Assembly (NCBI GenBank): GCA_015698045.1
Contig: BLAL01000068.1
Span: forward strand, 372,001 to 436,000
DNA length: 64,000 bases
Direction: 5' to 3'
DNA from: Rhizophagus clarus
Lineage: Eukaryota > Glomeromycota > Glomeromycetes > Glomerales > Glomeraceae
Part shown: positions 25,978 through 39,125 of the stretch, piece by piece
How positions within the stretch are numbered: position 1 is the first letter of the stretch
Layout: each line of letters starts with the position of its first letter
The notes under the pieces: model-generated
Told to the model about the DNA's origin: nothing
Database searches by the model: none
The model's input: only the letters and a program-made list of their open reading frames with translations
Translations under genes and position numbers: made by a program

Positions 25978-26220
25978 AAAGCATTCATTAATAATACTTT
26001 GTTAATAATTTTTTAAGAAAGTTTTTTTTTATATATAAATTATATTTTATTTTAGGATTTTTTTTATTATTATTTATTTTATTATTGCATCAGTATTATG
26101 CAATATTTAAATTATTGAAATAAATATATTTTTTAAATTATCTAAATGTCTAAATACAAATTAATTGAAATAAATAATATAACTTATTTATATCTAAACG
26201 ATATAAATTACGATAAATAT

Positions 26221-28478
26221 TCAATAATAATCATCATAATCGTCAAAATCATCAAAATCATCATCATCGTAATCAATGTCAAGATCTCTTGGTGAATAAG
26301 CAATTTTACTAGATTGATTCCTTTTACGCTTATCGATTTTGGTATATTTAGGTTGTTTACCACGTTTTGTACCCGAACTACGATTGACTTTTAACTTTGA
26401 ACTACCAGGAGTTAATTTCGGTTTAAGCGTCTTTGTAGAAGTTACATTTTTCGAACGAGAATTAGGTAAAGGAACGAATACAACATCATCTTTACGAATA
26501 GTATTTGGGGACATAACATAGTAACCAGTAGGTAATAAGTAAAACAAAGGGGAATAATATCGATGATCTGATACGAATGAAGAAGAATGATAATCATAAA
26601 TGTAAATGGCGGATTTTGGACGTCGTTTACGTTCTAAAGTTTGACATACTACGAGAAGACAATGTGGAAGATAAGGCATAGCTTGCGTTATTATTGAATC
26701 GGTATGAGGAAGTTTATCACAAAGTATTCTATGCGGAAGATGTTTGTATATTACATTTTCAACAAAAGTATCTTGTAATTCATTTGGATTATGACCATCT
26801 ATACAAGTATATCCATATGACTCTGTTTGCTTTCGATTATTATTATTATTATCATTTGTTGTTGTCTCTGGTAACAAAATTTGCAATACGATTGGAACTT
26901 TCATATCACCGGTTAATTTTTTCGCGGATAAAAACAACCAATTACCGTCTTTAGGAAAATTATCATTGGTCCAAAATGAAGTATCAATCATTTTACAAGA
27001 TGTTAATCCCGTATTGATATTCCACACTAAATTTAGATTGGTTTGTGTTTTATCCAAAGAAGGTTCGGCCGGATGATAAATTAAAATAATTCCTCCTAAA
27101 CATGTAACAATGATTTCTGGTAAAATATCATCATCTATTTCTTGTAAATAAGTATTGTATTCATAAGTGCCAGTTTTTGAATTTCTCCACCTGATTATGG
27201 AACTATGTGCTTTTGCAGGTAATTTTTCGGAGTATTCAACAACATATTCTTGATTATTGAAACCATCTTTAAAAGAAGGAATATTTCTAATTCTTCTAAG
27301 ATCCCAACATTTAAGTATATTCTCATTATTCTTGTTAATATAATTAATAATCATAAAATCATTTTGATCTAAATGAAATAAATGTATTATAGTTTTAGTA
27401 TCCGAAATTGAAAACATTATATCTCTTAATGTTATATTAAATTTTTCATCATTTGCCAATTCAATTTGTTGTCTCGAATGATTTTCTACAATTGATTTCG
27501 TCGTAATTTGAATTTTACCAGATTTTGTTAATGTTACAAAGAAATTATCTGATATGGCCATATCTAATATCGGTGGAGCACTAATATTAAAATTACATAA
27601 TGATTGTGTTTTACCATACGAAAATATTTTACATGTACCCAATGATACATATGATGAATACATATAATATTCTTTTCCAAGTTTCATACGAATCATATCA
27701 TTCCAATTATGAGCATCTCGAATAATATCATTACGGGTTGCTGTTAATGCTTGTTCATCTAATAATCTAACTCTAAAATTATCTTCTTGATTTAACTTAA
27801 TTATTTTTAAAAATACTTCAACTCTCAAATTTGGTACTAACGTAAAATCCATATTTGATAATGTCGGTCTTTCTTTCAATGGTTCAACTCTAGAGAACCA
27901 ATTATTACTACGGATTAATGGTTTTCTTGACGCAAATGCTATAGCTATCCCATCTTTAATCACGTTTACGCTAATTATATCATATATGTATGAATTTAAT
28001 GGCATCATTTCTCCGAATAATTGATATTTCATATTATTTGGTGTTGTTGTAGTTGATTGTAGTACATCTTTCCATAATTTTTTTTCATAATATTCTTTAT
28101 ATAAAAGAATAGATTTATAGGATTGTCCACAAAGTAATAACGGATTCGTTACTTTTTCATATTTTACTTGAAGCATTTTTTGCCACGTGTGATCGTCTAT
28201 GCATAATGATAAAAAAAAAGGAGTCGAGATTAATATGGAAATAATATGCATTAATATTATTATTATTCAAAAAATTTTCTTTAATATATATATTTTTTTT
28301 TCTTACCTTTTAGTATATCATTCCATAATCTACACACAAGTCTCAATCTAAGGATACCTCTTACAGGTACCGAACTAAATATATTTATTAATAGTTCTTG
28401 CATACCTAATACTTTATGACATTTTTCATCAATTATTTTAAGATCTTTCATTGATTTTTCTATCATTGTCATTTCCAT
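26221..28478 (-). CDS. F-box protein with acidic tail
   Basis: Two exons, 28478-28307 and 28196-26221, joined at AAAAG|GTAAGA..TGCATAG|AC. They sum to 2148 nt, 715 residues. Splicing joins the halves of an F-box at residues about 25-65: MQELLINIFSSVPVRGILRL, then RLVCRLWNDILK plus DDHTWQKML. F-box proteins recruit targets to SCF ubiquitin ligases through Skp1. The middle (70-590) has beta-rich blocks that could form a repeat propeller, but no clear WD or Kelch signature is visible. The end has a basic Ser/Lys-rich stretch (SKLKVNRSSGTKRGKQPKY, KIDKRKRNQSSK), possibly nuclear, then an Asp/Tyr-rich acidic tail. I chose the start at MEMTMIEK; an in-frame upstream extension exists but reads through low-complexity DNA. 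Confidence 0.85.
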
Positions 28479-29807
28479 TATTAAAAAATGAACAATTGTT
28501 TTTTTTTTTTTTAACTGGGTCAAAAAACAAAAAAAATAAATCGGTAAAGTCCTTTTATAAATCTTATTTACTGCGTATCCATTGTATGACAAATTTTCTG
28601 CGTCTAATCGCTATACTGCGTAAAATTCTGCGTGATTTTTAACGAGTTATCATATTTGTCGTGAAAGATTTCACAAATTGCGCCACCATTTGATTTGGGC
28701 GTAAAAAAAAAAAAAATGTGGGTGTTCATTGGTTTACTAAAAAAAAAAAAAAAAATATGATTATATATGACAGCCATGGATGATCTCTATTGGCAAATTG
28801 CACAAAAAAAAATGATTGTATATGACAAAGAATGACAAACTTGATGATCTCTATTTGGTTCTCTACTAAATGCGCAAAATATATTTTTGGTAATCGATAA
28901 AAATCAAATAAACTTAATTTACAGATATTTAAAAAAAATTCTGTATTTTTTTTTTTTTTTTTTTTTTTCATTATATCTTTATTTGTTTTTTTTTTATTTT
29001 TAAATAGAGTTTTTTTTTGTTTTTTTTTTTATTCCAAGTTACGATTGTATGTCATGTATCACAACACAGAAATATCAAATATCAAATATAAGGTTAGTCG
29101 CAAATTATAGCTGCGCCCTGATTTGTCGATCATCCGGTTCTGGAAATCTTGTGGAGTTTTCCATGATGATTCCATGCCTGAACCGGATCACTGCGGATCC
29201 AACGCATTCGTAAAAAAAAAAATAAATTTTTTTGAGAGCAATATTTTTTTAATTAAAATTTCGAAACAAAATATACCCTCTACACATGATTTTAATAATT
29301 CATTTGCTTGCAAGAAAGACTATAGCGCAAAATAAAGCAAATCTTTCACGATTAGTGTTCCTGAAAAATTAAAACTTGCCAAGTAAATGTTGCGTGATGT
29401 GAAAAAATTACCATATAATCCCCCCTTTATAACCCGTTATTTCTTTAGTTTCAAATAATTATTCTGTTCCAGTTACTTTTCAACAATATTCTAAAATGCA
29501 TTAGAAATTTTTTTGCAAGGTATTTGATCCTACTATTCCACTGCTGATAATCAGTAGATTCAAAAAATTATTACATCTAAATAGGGGGGGGGGGGGGGGG
29601 GGGTCAAAGCTGGGTAGAATTGGCCGGAGTTACGATATTAAGAAATTACGGATGTGACAAATAATATGTGATAAATATGTTTTTACTAACCGAAAAAATT
29701 GAGTCCGGAATACTTAGTAAAAATGAAGAATAGAGGATGCGACACCGTGCGACAATTATTTTTACTATGATCACGTGATTCTACCCGCTTTAACGGTCCC
29801 CCAAATA
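28479..29807. other. intergenic DNA with homopolymers and a G20 tract
   Basis: T and A runs (about 23 T at 28947-28969) and a run of 20 G at 29584-29603. ATCCGGTTC (29132-29140) and GAACCGGAT (29180-29188) form a short inverted repeat. No gene is seen. Confidence 0.55.
29584..29603. repeat. homopolymer G tract
   Basis: Twenty consecutive G on the + strand in very AT-rich surroundings. Its length in the real genome may vary or be misassembled. Confidence 0.85.
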
Positions 29808-30394
29808 GTGATTCTATATGAATTCACCCTCTAATATGTATGCACTACAGGCAACCGAATTTTTGTCTATTAGGTCTCTTTGATCTCTGTAACCTATCTG
29901 AATTCTAGAAATTCTCTATAAAAAAAAAATATGAATAAAATTTCAGTACCATCATTTACTCACGACTTATATGATATGGAAGAGTGGAAGACTATTTAAC
30001 TTTTTTTATTTTTATCTATAAACAGTACTGAGGATGAAAACAGGTAATGTGAGGGTATAGTGTCGAAGTCATCATCATTAACAAAATCATAATGCGTTAC
30101 GTAATGATAAAAACAATATTATATTATATTTGTCTAATTACAAACTGATTTTCTTTATGTAAAATAAAAACTTATATTTACATATACTCTATGATCAGTG
30201 TTAGACAAAAACTACATATTTCGTTGCTAATGTTCAACTCAAAATTAGTTATATTCAAACTTTAAAGATTAAAACAAGTATAGTACTTTCTTAATATATA
30301 AAACACTAATTAGAGATGCTCTATCAAACTCATTTTATGTGATGCAACTACATATCGAATAGTTCCTACACCAGGAAATCACGTTCATTTATAT

Positions 30395-33300
30395 CTAATT
30401 TAGATTAGTAGTAATTATACAATCCGAACATTCAGAATTATAATCATATTTTGGAAGATCATCTGTAAAAGGATTAAGTAATCGAGATATATAAATAGCT
30501 TGAGGGTGAGTATTTGTTTGCCTGCCTTCCTTTGAAAGGTGTAAATTCCTATAGTTTTCTGATTTTTCAATTTCTAAATTATCAACGATGATAGACAAAA
30601 GTGAATCGTTTAGTTCAGTTATATTAGGTCTATTTTTTGAATTTGAATGCCAACACTTTTTCATTAAGTCGATATATCTTTTTGGTCCTTCTTCCTCATT
30701 TATTTCAGGTCTTATTCCCCTACAAATATCTAACACTAAATAATTATCATGCGCACAATTGTCAAAAGGTTGTCTGCCAGTGGCTACAAAATACATAATC
30801 ATACCAAAGCTATAGATATCTGCTGCTTGAGTATAAGGTTTTCCTCTTAGTACTTCAGGCGCCACATAAGGCAAAATTCCATAAATTTGTGTTTTATCTA
30901 CATTACCAACTTCTCCACATAATCCCATATCTGAAATATATATTTCACTCATATATTCTGCAAAAGGACTGCCAAATAATATATTTCCTGTATGAAAATC
31001 ATGATGAACCATCTTTTTTTCATGAATTTCTTCAAGGCCACTTGCAATATTGTATAATGCTCGTATTTTCTTTTTCCAATCAAAATATTTATAATTTTCA
31101 TTTATACTTATCCAATTATCAAAATTTCCACCTGCTGCATAATGAAGAACAATGATATAATTTTTTGTAACAGGATCTCGAGATATTCCATATATTTTTA
31201 AAATACTACTATTCCCAATTGTCTCCGTTGTATATACTTTAACCTATAGAACATTATCATTGTAAAGTTAAAATAAGTGTTATTAAATAATAATTCATCA
31301 GAATTCGTAAAGAAATTACATACCTCATTTAGTAATTCGTTAATAAGATTTTGTGAGTTATTTATACGTTTTAAAGCAACTTTTTTATTCGGACTTCTTT
31401 TATTTTCATACCAATGCAATGGGCCATTCTTCCATATTGCTGAATATACTGTGGAAAACCCACCTTTGCCAATTTCTTTAATTTCATTAAATTGACAGTA
31501 TTGTATCCATTCAAATACTACATCAGATTTAGGATTAATTTTTAATTGCATCTTTTGGATAAAGTCATCAATTTTTTCGTTTTCGCTCATCCAGTTGATG
31601 GAGTTTATATAATTACTTTGAACTAAAATGAATTCATTTGTGTCCAAATTTTGAGAAATTCCATATAATTTAAAACAATTTTCATTCTCATTAACATTAT
31701 TTGTAGAATATTTTTTAGCCTAAGTCACAAATAAAAGAAATCAACATATATTAAAATAGTGCAAAAATACGTGTATAGATTTCATACCTCATTTATTACA
31801 AAATCAACAAAATTCTGAGAGTTATGTAGACATTTTAAAGCAACTTCTTTGTTTGATGAATCTCTAGTATAATCATTATTCTGTTTATTTAAATGTAATG
31901 GACCATCTTTCCATATTGCTGAATATACTGTTATAAAATCATTTCCACCCGTTTTTTCAATTTTATTAAAACGATTGTATGGTATCCATTCGAATACTAT
32001 ATCATTATGATTAATTTTTAATTGCATTTCTTGAATGAAGTCGTCAATTTTTTCATTTCCACTGATCCAATTTGTGAGGTTTATAGAACTATTTTGAACC
32101 AAAATATAGTTATTTGTATTTGGATTTTGAGATATACCATACAATACAAGGAACCCATCATTTTTTGCTGAATATTTTCTAGCCTAAATGTAAATGAAAT
32201 AGATAATTATATTATGCTGAAAGTATAAAAATAATTATAAAATTCATACCTCATTTATCAGGCAATCAACGGAGTTTTGTGAATTATATAAATATTTTAA
32301 AGCAACTTTTTTATTAGATGATCCCCTGATATAATGTTTATCCCAATATAGTGGACCATCTTCCCATATTGCTGAATATATAGTTACAATATTGTTTCCG
32401 CCTATTTTTTCGATTTTACCAAAATGATTATATGGTATCCATTCAAATACTGTATCATTATGGTCTTTAATTTTTATTTGCATCTCTTGAATAAAATAAT
32501 CAATTTTTTCATTTCCGCTTATCCAATTTGTGAATTTTGAAGAATGATTTTGAACCAAAATATAATCGTTTGTATATGAATCTTGGGATATTCCATACAG
32601 TACAAGAAATCTATTACTATCTATTGAGTATTTTTTAGACTAAAATATAGATAAAAATTAATATTACATCAAAGAAAAAAAAATATTAAAATTTCCATGA
32701 ATTTTATACCTCATTTATTACAGAATCAACAGAATCCCGAGAGTTATGCAAGCATTTTAACTCAACTTTTTTATTTGAATCTCTTATATAGTTACCAAAG
32801 TGATCATTATAATACAATGGACCATCTTTCCATATTGCTGAATATATTGTCATAAAATTATTACTAACTGTTTTTTCAATTTTATTGAATTGATTATCTG
32901 GTATCCATTCAAATATTATATTATTGTAACTTTTAATTTCTAGTTGCCTTTTTTGAATGAAATCATCAATTTTTTCATTTTCACTCGTTAAGATATAATT
33001 ATTTTGAACCAAAATATAATCATTTGAATTTGGATTTTGAGATACACCATATAATGCAAGAAATTCATCATTTTTTGTTGAATATTTTTTAGTCTAAATG
33101 TAAATAATGACAGAGATAAATATATTAATTAAAAGTATAAAATATTTTTAAAATTTTCATACCTCATATATTAGGTAATCAATGCAGTTTTGAGAGGTAT
33201 GTAAACATTTTAAAACAACTTCTTTATTTGAATCTCGCATATAATTATTATTCTGTTTATCCCAATATAATGGACCATTATTCCATATTGCTGAATATAG

Positions 33301-35010
33301 TGTTATAAATTCATTTCTACATACTTTTTCAATTTTATCAAAATCATTGTATGGTATCCATTCGATTACTATATCATTATGGTCTTTAATTTGTAATTGC
33401 ATTTCTTGAATAAATTCATCAATATTTTCATTTCCACTTGCCCAATTTGTGAAATTTAAAGAATTATTTTGAACCAAAATATAATCATTTGTAACTGGAT
33501 TTTGAGAAATTCCATACAATACTACAAACCTCTTGCAATCTATTGAATATTTTTTAGCCTTTAATATGAATAAGAAATTAATATTTTACTAAAAAAAAAA
33601 AAAAAATCAAATTACTGTAAATTTCATACCTCATTTATTACAGATTCAATAAAATTCTGAGAGTTATGCAACGGTCTCAATGCAACTTCTTTATTTGATT
33701 CTCGTGTATAATTTATACTCCACCAATCCTTTTTGTGTAATGGACCATCTTTCCATATTGCCGAATATATTGTCATTGAATCATTTCTGCCCGTTTTCTC
33801 AATTTTACTAAAATGGTTGTATGGTATCCATTCAAATACTATGTCATTATAGTTTTTAATTTGTAATTGTCTTTCTTGAACGAATTCATCAATTTTTTTG
33901 TTTCCACTTATCCACTGGCAATTAAAAACAAAGATATAATCATTTGTGTCTGGATATTCTTTATTTGCACCTGTCCAATTAAAAACCAAGATGTAATCTC
34001 CTGTGTTTGGGTTTTTAGACATTCCACACAATACGAAAAACCCCTTACTATCTACTAAGTATTTTTTAACCTAAAATATAAATAAGGGATTACTAACAAA
34101 ATGTATGACAAAAAAAAAATTATACGCAAAAATTTTATACCTCATTTATCACAGATTCAACAAAATTCCATGAGTTATAATGCAAGCATTTTAAAGCAAC
34201 TTCTTTATTTGATATTCTATCCTTAATTTTTGTTTTCTTGAAAACCCCTGCATAGTTTATCCTCCGCCAGGCCTTTTTGTGTAGTGGATCAACTTTACAT
34301 GTTGCTGAATATACTGTCGTGAAATCACTACTGCCTATTTTTTCAATTCTACTAAAATAATTATATGGTATCCATCTAAATATTATGTCATTATAATTTT
34401 CAATCTCTAATTGCCTTTCTTGAATAAAATAATCAATTTCATTATTTCCACTTAAAAAGGGAGGATGCTGTTGAACCAAAATATAATCATATGTATCTTG
34501 ATTTTGAGATATTCCATATATTTTAAAACAATTCTTACCCAGATATTTTCTAGCCTAAGTTATAAACAAAAGACATTAAAATATACTAAAATAATATAAA
34601 AAATATGTGTAGAAATTTAATACCTCATTTGTTACGGATTGAACAAAATTCCATGAGTTATGCAAACATTTTAAAGCAACTTCTTTATTTGATTCTCTTG
34701 TATAATTACCCCAGTAGTTATCTTTATGTAATGGACCATCCTTCCATATAGCTGAATATATTGTCATAAAATCGTTTCTTCCTATTTCTTCAATTTTACT
34801 AAAATGATTATATGGTATCCATTCAAATACTAAATCATTATGATTTTTAATTTTTAATTGCCTTTCTTGAATGAATTCATCAATTTTTTCATTTCCGCTC
34901 ATTAAGATATAATTATTTTGAACTAAAATATAATCATTTGTATATGGGTTTTTGGATATCCCATATAATACAAAGAAACTCTTACTATCTACTATTGAAT
35001 ATCTTTTGGC
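30395..35010 (-). CDS. protein kinase with tandem pseudo-N-lobe exons (locus A, intact part)
   Basis: Nine in-frame, phase-0 exons: 35010-34624, 34554-34141, 34070-33630, 33558-33163, 33093-32710, 32639-32250, 32183-31788, 31719-31324 and the C-lobe exon 31243-30395. They sum to 4053 nt if all are joined. The first eight are repeats of one exon type. Each begins (A/V/S/T)-K-(K/R)-Y followed by a hinge-like YGISxNPxTNDYILVQ and ends at ALKCLHNS...INE. Only 31719-31324 has a normal loop, IGKGGFSTVYSAIW, plus VALK. The last exon (282 residues) gives ILKIYGISRDPVTKNYIIVL, then MVHHDFHTGNILF, ISDMGLCGEVGN, YVAPEVLRGKPY, the YSFGMIMYFVATGRQPF helix and a 60-residue tail. HRD is HHD here and DFG is DMG; the latter is common in this family. 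The true start is unknown because the upstream units are broken; transcription may begin inside the array. Confidence 0.75.
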
Positions 35011-35077
35011 CTGTAATATAAATGAGAGATTAATATTACACCTAAAAAGCACTATAATTACTGTAGAAATTTTATAC

Positions 35078-36720
35078 CTCATTTATTACAGATTCAATAA
35101 AATTCTGAGAGTTATGCAAACATTTTAAAGCAACTTTTTTATTTGGTGAATATCTAATAAATTTATTACTCCATTTTTTCCAATGTAATGGGCCATCTTT
35201 CCACATTGCTGAATACATTGTCATAAAATCATTTCCACCTGTTTTTTAAAATGATTGTATGGTATCCATTCAAATACTACATCATTATAATTTTTAATTT
35301 TTAATCGCATTTCTCGAATGAATTCATCAATTTTTTCATTTCCACTTGCCCAATTAAAAACCAAAATATATTCATTTGTATACGGGTTTTTAGATATCCC
35401 ATGCAATACAAAAAATGCATCACTTTTCGTTGAATATTTTTTAGCCTGTAATATAAATAAGAAAATAAGAGATTAGTATTATATTTAAAAAAAAACATTA
35501 AAATTGCTATAGAAACTTTATACCTCATTTATTACTGAATCAATAAAATTCTGAGAATTATGCAAACATTTTAAAGCAACTTCTTTATTTGATTCTCTTG
35601 TATAATCTATACTCCACCAGTCCTCATTGTATAATGGACCATCTTTCTATATTGCAGAATATATTGTTGTAAAATCATTTCTGCCTATTTCTTCAATTTT
35701 GTTAAAACGATTGTATGGTATCCACTCAAATACTGCATCATGATGATATTTAATTTTTAATTGTACTTCTTGAATGAATTCATCAATTTTTTCATTTCCA
35801 CTTGACCAGTTAAAAACCAAAATATAATCATTTGTATATGAGTTTTTAGATATCCCATAAAATAAAAGAAACTTTTTATTATATATTAAATATTTTTTAA
35901 CCTATAATATAAATGAGAGATTAAATGATTAATATTATACTAAAAAAACCTTAAAATTACTGTAAAAATTTTACACCTTATTTATTACAGAATAAAAAAA
36001 TTCTGGGAATTATGCAAACATTTTAAAGCAACTTTCTTATTTAATGATCTAGTACAATTATTATCCCGTCTATTCCAACTTAATGGGCCATCTTTCCATA
36101 TTGCTGAATATATTGTCATAAAATCATTTCTGCCTATTTCTTCAATTTTGTTAAAATGATTGTATGGTATCCATTCAATTACTACATCTTCATATTTATC
36201 TATTTTTAATTGCGTTTCATGAATAAAATCATCAAATTTTTCATTTCCACTCATCAAGGTATAATTATTTTGAACTAAAATATAATCATTTGTATATGGA
36301 TTTTTGGATATTCCATATAATACAAAAAAACTCTTACTATCTACTGAATATCTTTTAACCTGTAATATAAATAAGAGATTAATTTTATACTAAAAAACAT
36401 TAAAATTACTGTAGAAATTTTATACCTCATTTATTACGTATTCAACACAATTCTGAAAGTTATGCAAACATTTTAAGGCAACTACTTACTTTATTTGATT
36501 CTCTTGTATAATTACTCCACAAGGTCTTTTTGTGTAATGGACCATCTTTCCATATTGCTGAATATATTGTCATAAAATCATTTCTGTCTATTTCTATAAT
36601 TTTATTAAAATTATTGTATGGTATCCACTCAAATACTACATCATTAGAATTTCTAATTTCTAATTGTCTTTCTTGAATGAAATTATCAATTTTTTCATCT
36701 CCACTTAAAAGCATAAACAC
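35078..36720 (-). pseudogene. broken upstream units of kinase locus A
   Basis: Four further units in the same orientation, each disrupted. 36714/36720-36426 (probable first exon, MLLSGDEKIDNF) has a 4-base insertion after EVAL-equivalent sequence that shifts the frame. 36359-35977 lacks one base near its 3' end and reads into stops. 35901-35524 keeps frame length but has TGG changed to TAG in YSAIW (35649-35647). 35445-35078 lacks ten bases between EKT and NHF equivalents, matching a gap relative to the intact unit at 41719-41321. Splice borders look retained in all four. They could be skipped by splicing, since every unit is phase 0. Confidence 0.8.
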
Positions 36721-37596
36721 AATAAGTAGAATCCAGTGTAGTGAGACCAGACATAGCTAATAGTGAGGTTTTTTTTAAATACAGTAAATCATGCTATTTA
36801 TAATCGTTTCTTTTCGTTAGAACGTACATCTTATTTTATAATCATTATTCTTAGCGACATGAAATTATTAGTCATCCATGCATACTATACAGAAGCTTAA
36901 ATTTCCTTAACACGCAGTAACTGCTGTATTTTCTTTATCCTATTACAGAACCCCTGTATACACTGATATGAATAGACTTTTGTAAATTTTTTTGTTAGAT
37001 AAAGAATAAAGTATGTTACATTATTACAAGCATTGAAATCCCTAATTATATAAACTAGAAAAAAACCTGAAGTTCGAATATCCCAAAATGTGATTTCACG
37101 AATTCATTAAAAATGCTAATAAATTAATGAGAATGAAACATTATGCAATACAGTATATTTTACAATAATAAATTGCGAATTACAATTTGGGGAAAGACAA
37201 TTTTTATGAGCGTTACGTTAAGATGCAGGAAATTATCACACTGTGCGTATAAACCCGAATTCTCTAGTACAATTTCAATGAATCTTGACAATATCCGTGA
37301 GCGGTATTCATTATATCTTAGAAGTTAGAATCCATGATGACAGCAACCTTTGTGACCAGAATCAAAATTCATCTTTTTCTACATAACACAGGAGCAAAGA
37401 ATTACAAAATTGTTCAAACAGCTTAGGGATCTCATAAGTTCTGATTATATATGAATTCACGCTCTAATATGCATGCACTACAGGCGAAACGAATTTTTTG
37501 TCTATTAGGTCTCTTTGAGCGCTGTAACCTGTCTGAATTCTAGAAATTCTCTATAAAAAAAAAAAAATATGAATAAAATTTCAGTACCTATATGAC

Positions 37597-39125
37597 TTTA
37601 TGGTCTGGAGCGTCACAGGTCGAGGTAGGCCCATGTACTACAAATTTCTAGTTGTGAAACTTCATTCACATGGCTCATTTCTAGTAGATTTATCACAAAT
37701 TTCAAATAAATTTAAATTTTGGAAATTCTTGGAAACTTGTCCCATTTCCATTAAGTTTCCACCTATTTTTGATAATGGAAACTTCATTTATATGTTGTTT
37801 ACATTCATATCACACCAAAGATAAAGTAAAATGAAACGTTGTTTATTTTTCAAACATATTTACATTTAACTATAATCAAATTTTTTTATTCATATTATTT
37901 TTGAATACATTTTTATGATATTAAAGTTATACTTTTATTACATTAACGTTGTATTTTTATTAAATTCATTACATTGACATTATATTTCTATTATATTACT
38001 AAAGCCATAATAAGCAATGATTTATTCTAATTCGCACCATATTGTCCTAGTAAATGCAATATATATAAAGTTAAAAATCTTAATAACAATAATAATCATC
38101 TCTTTTTTAATTGAAACATACCACCATCCAAGATTCATGTATTCAAAATCAAACCTTTGAAAAAGAATGTTACCATCATCCAAGTTTTAAGTATCCAAAG
38201 CTAAAACTTGCAAAAAAAAAAAAAAAGAAACGTTAGCTAACATTTCTTTAAAAAACAAAGATAATTTTATATTTAAAATATACCATTACTCAAGAACCAA
38301 AGTCCCAAACCTATAAAAATGAAAGAGAGAAGTGTTAGCAAATTATTATAAGGACAAAAAAAAGTTTCCTTCTAAGGAGACAAGAAAGAGTTAGTATAAT
38401 TTTTGAAGCACATACCAAAACATATTTCCTGTATGAATAGGACCTTGCAAAGATAAAAGAAAGTTAATAGATATTTAAAATAAAGACCTGCCCTTCCTCA
38501 CTTACCAGAGACTTGCTGGAAGACATTTCTTAATGTTAAAAGAAAAAAAATGAAAAATGGAACGAGGTTAACTGAATGTTGTTTCTAAAAAGTAAATGTG
38601 GAGTAAGAAACTTTGCCTAAAAGTCCAGGAAATACTTTCTAAAAAGAAGAACCTAAGCTCCGACCTCTGGCATGATAAAGTATAAAGAAAAGTATAAAAA
38701 AAATAGATCGCATTTTATTTAATAAGTCATGTGACTAATAAAATTAAATAAGATGATTACGTAATAATAATGCCAATTTAATTGTATTATAATTATTTGA
38801 AATTTAATAATAATTTACTGAAATTTAATATTAGTTTACATGAAATTTAACTGTGATTTATTGATGATTTGCATATAAAATTTAATATTAGTTTATTAGA
38901 AATTTAGATGAAATTTAACGATAATATAATTGAGATTTAATAATGTAAATTTGTAAACTAAGTTTCCACACATGATTTATTTTGTACATTTCGTCATTTC
39001 CAGTTGTAAATTAAATTTAACTGAAATTTCACAATCACACATTGAACTTGTTAAAAATGAACAAGTGTGTTGGCAATTTCCAGGCTGTAAACTCCGTGTA
39101 CATCACATCACTTCGACCAGTGCGT
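37597..39125. mobile_element. 1.5-kb insertion in duplication unit 2, probable transposon
   Basis: Unit 1 reads TATATGATATGGAAGAGTGG without a break (29968 onward). In unit 2 the same sequence is split: TATATGAC at 37590-37597 and TTATGGAAGAGTGG from about 39124. Near the left end is CACAGGTCGAGGT and near the right end, inverted, CACTGGTCGAAGT, so imperfect terminal inverted repeats are likely. TTATGG occurs at both junctions (37599-37604 and about 39124-39129) and may be a target duplication. The interior is AT-rich with AAATTTAA repeats around 38790-38940 and no transposase-like frame, so it would be non-autonomous. The family is not assigned. Confidence 0.6.

Larger units (their letters stand above)
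29808..37441. repeat. tandem segmental duplication, unit 1
   Basis: Starts at TGATTCTATATGAATTCAC and ends where the same sequence reappears at 37442. It contains the kinase locus A with its 3' and 5' flanks. Matching flanks include the AGGTCTCTTTGA region (29872/37508), the TATAAACAGTAC region (30018/39165) and the upstream AATCCATGATGACAGCAACC region (37330/45654). Head-to-tail orientation with no spacer. Confidence 0.85.

Noticed and set aside
26339..26954. Plus-strand ORFs in the F-box gene
   Set aside because: Shadow frames of the long minus-strand exon.
30889..31495. Plus-strand ORFs in kinase locus A (also 33867-34058, 40136-40333, 40808-41029)
   Set aside because: Antisense of conserved kinase exons.
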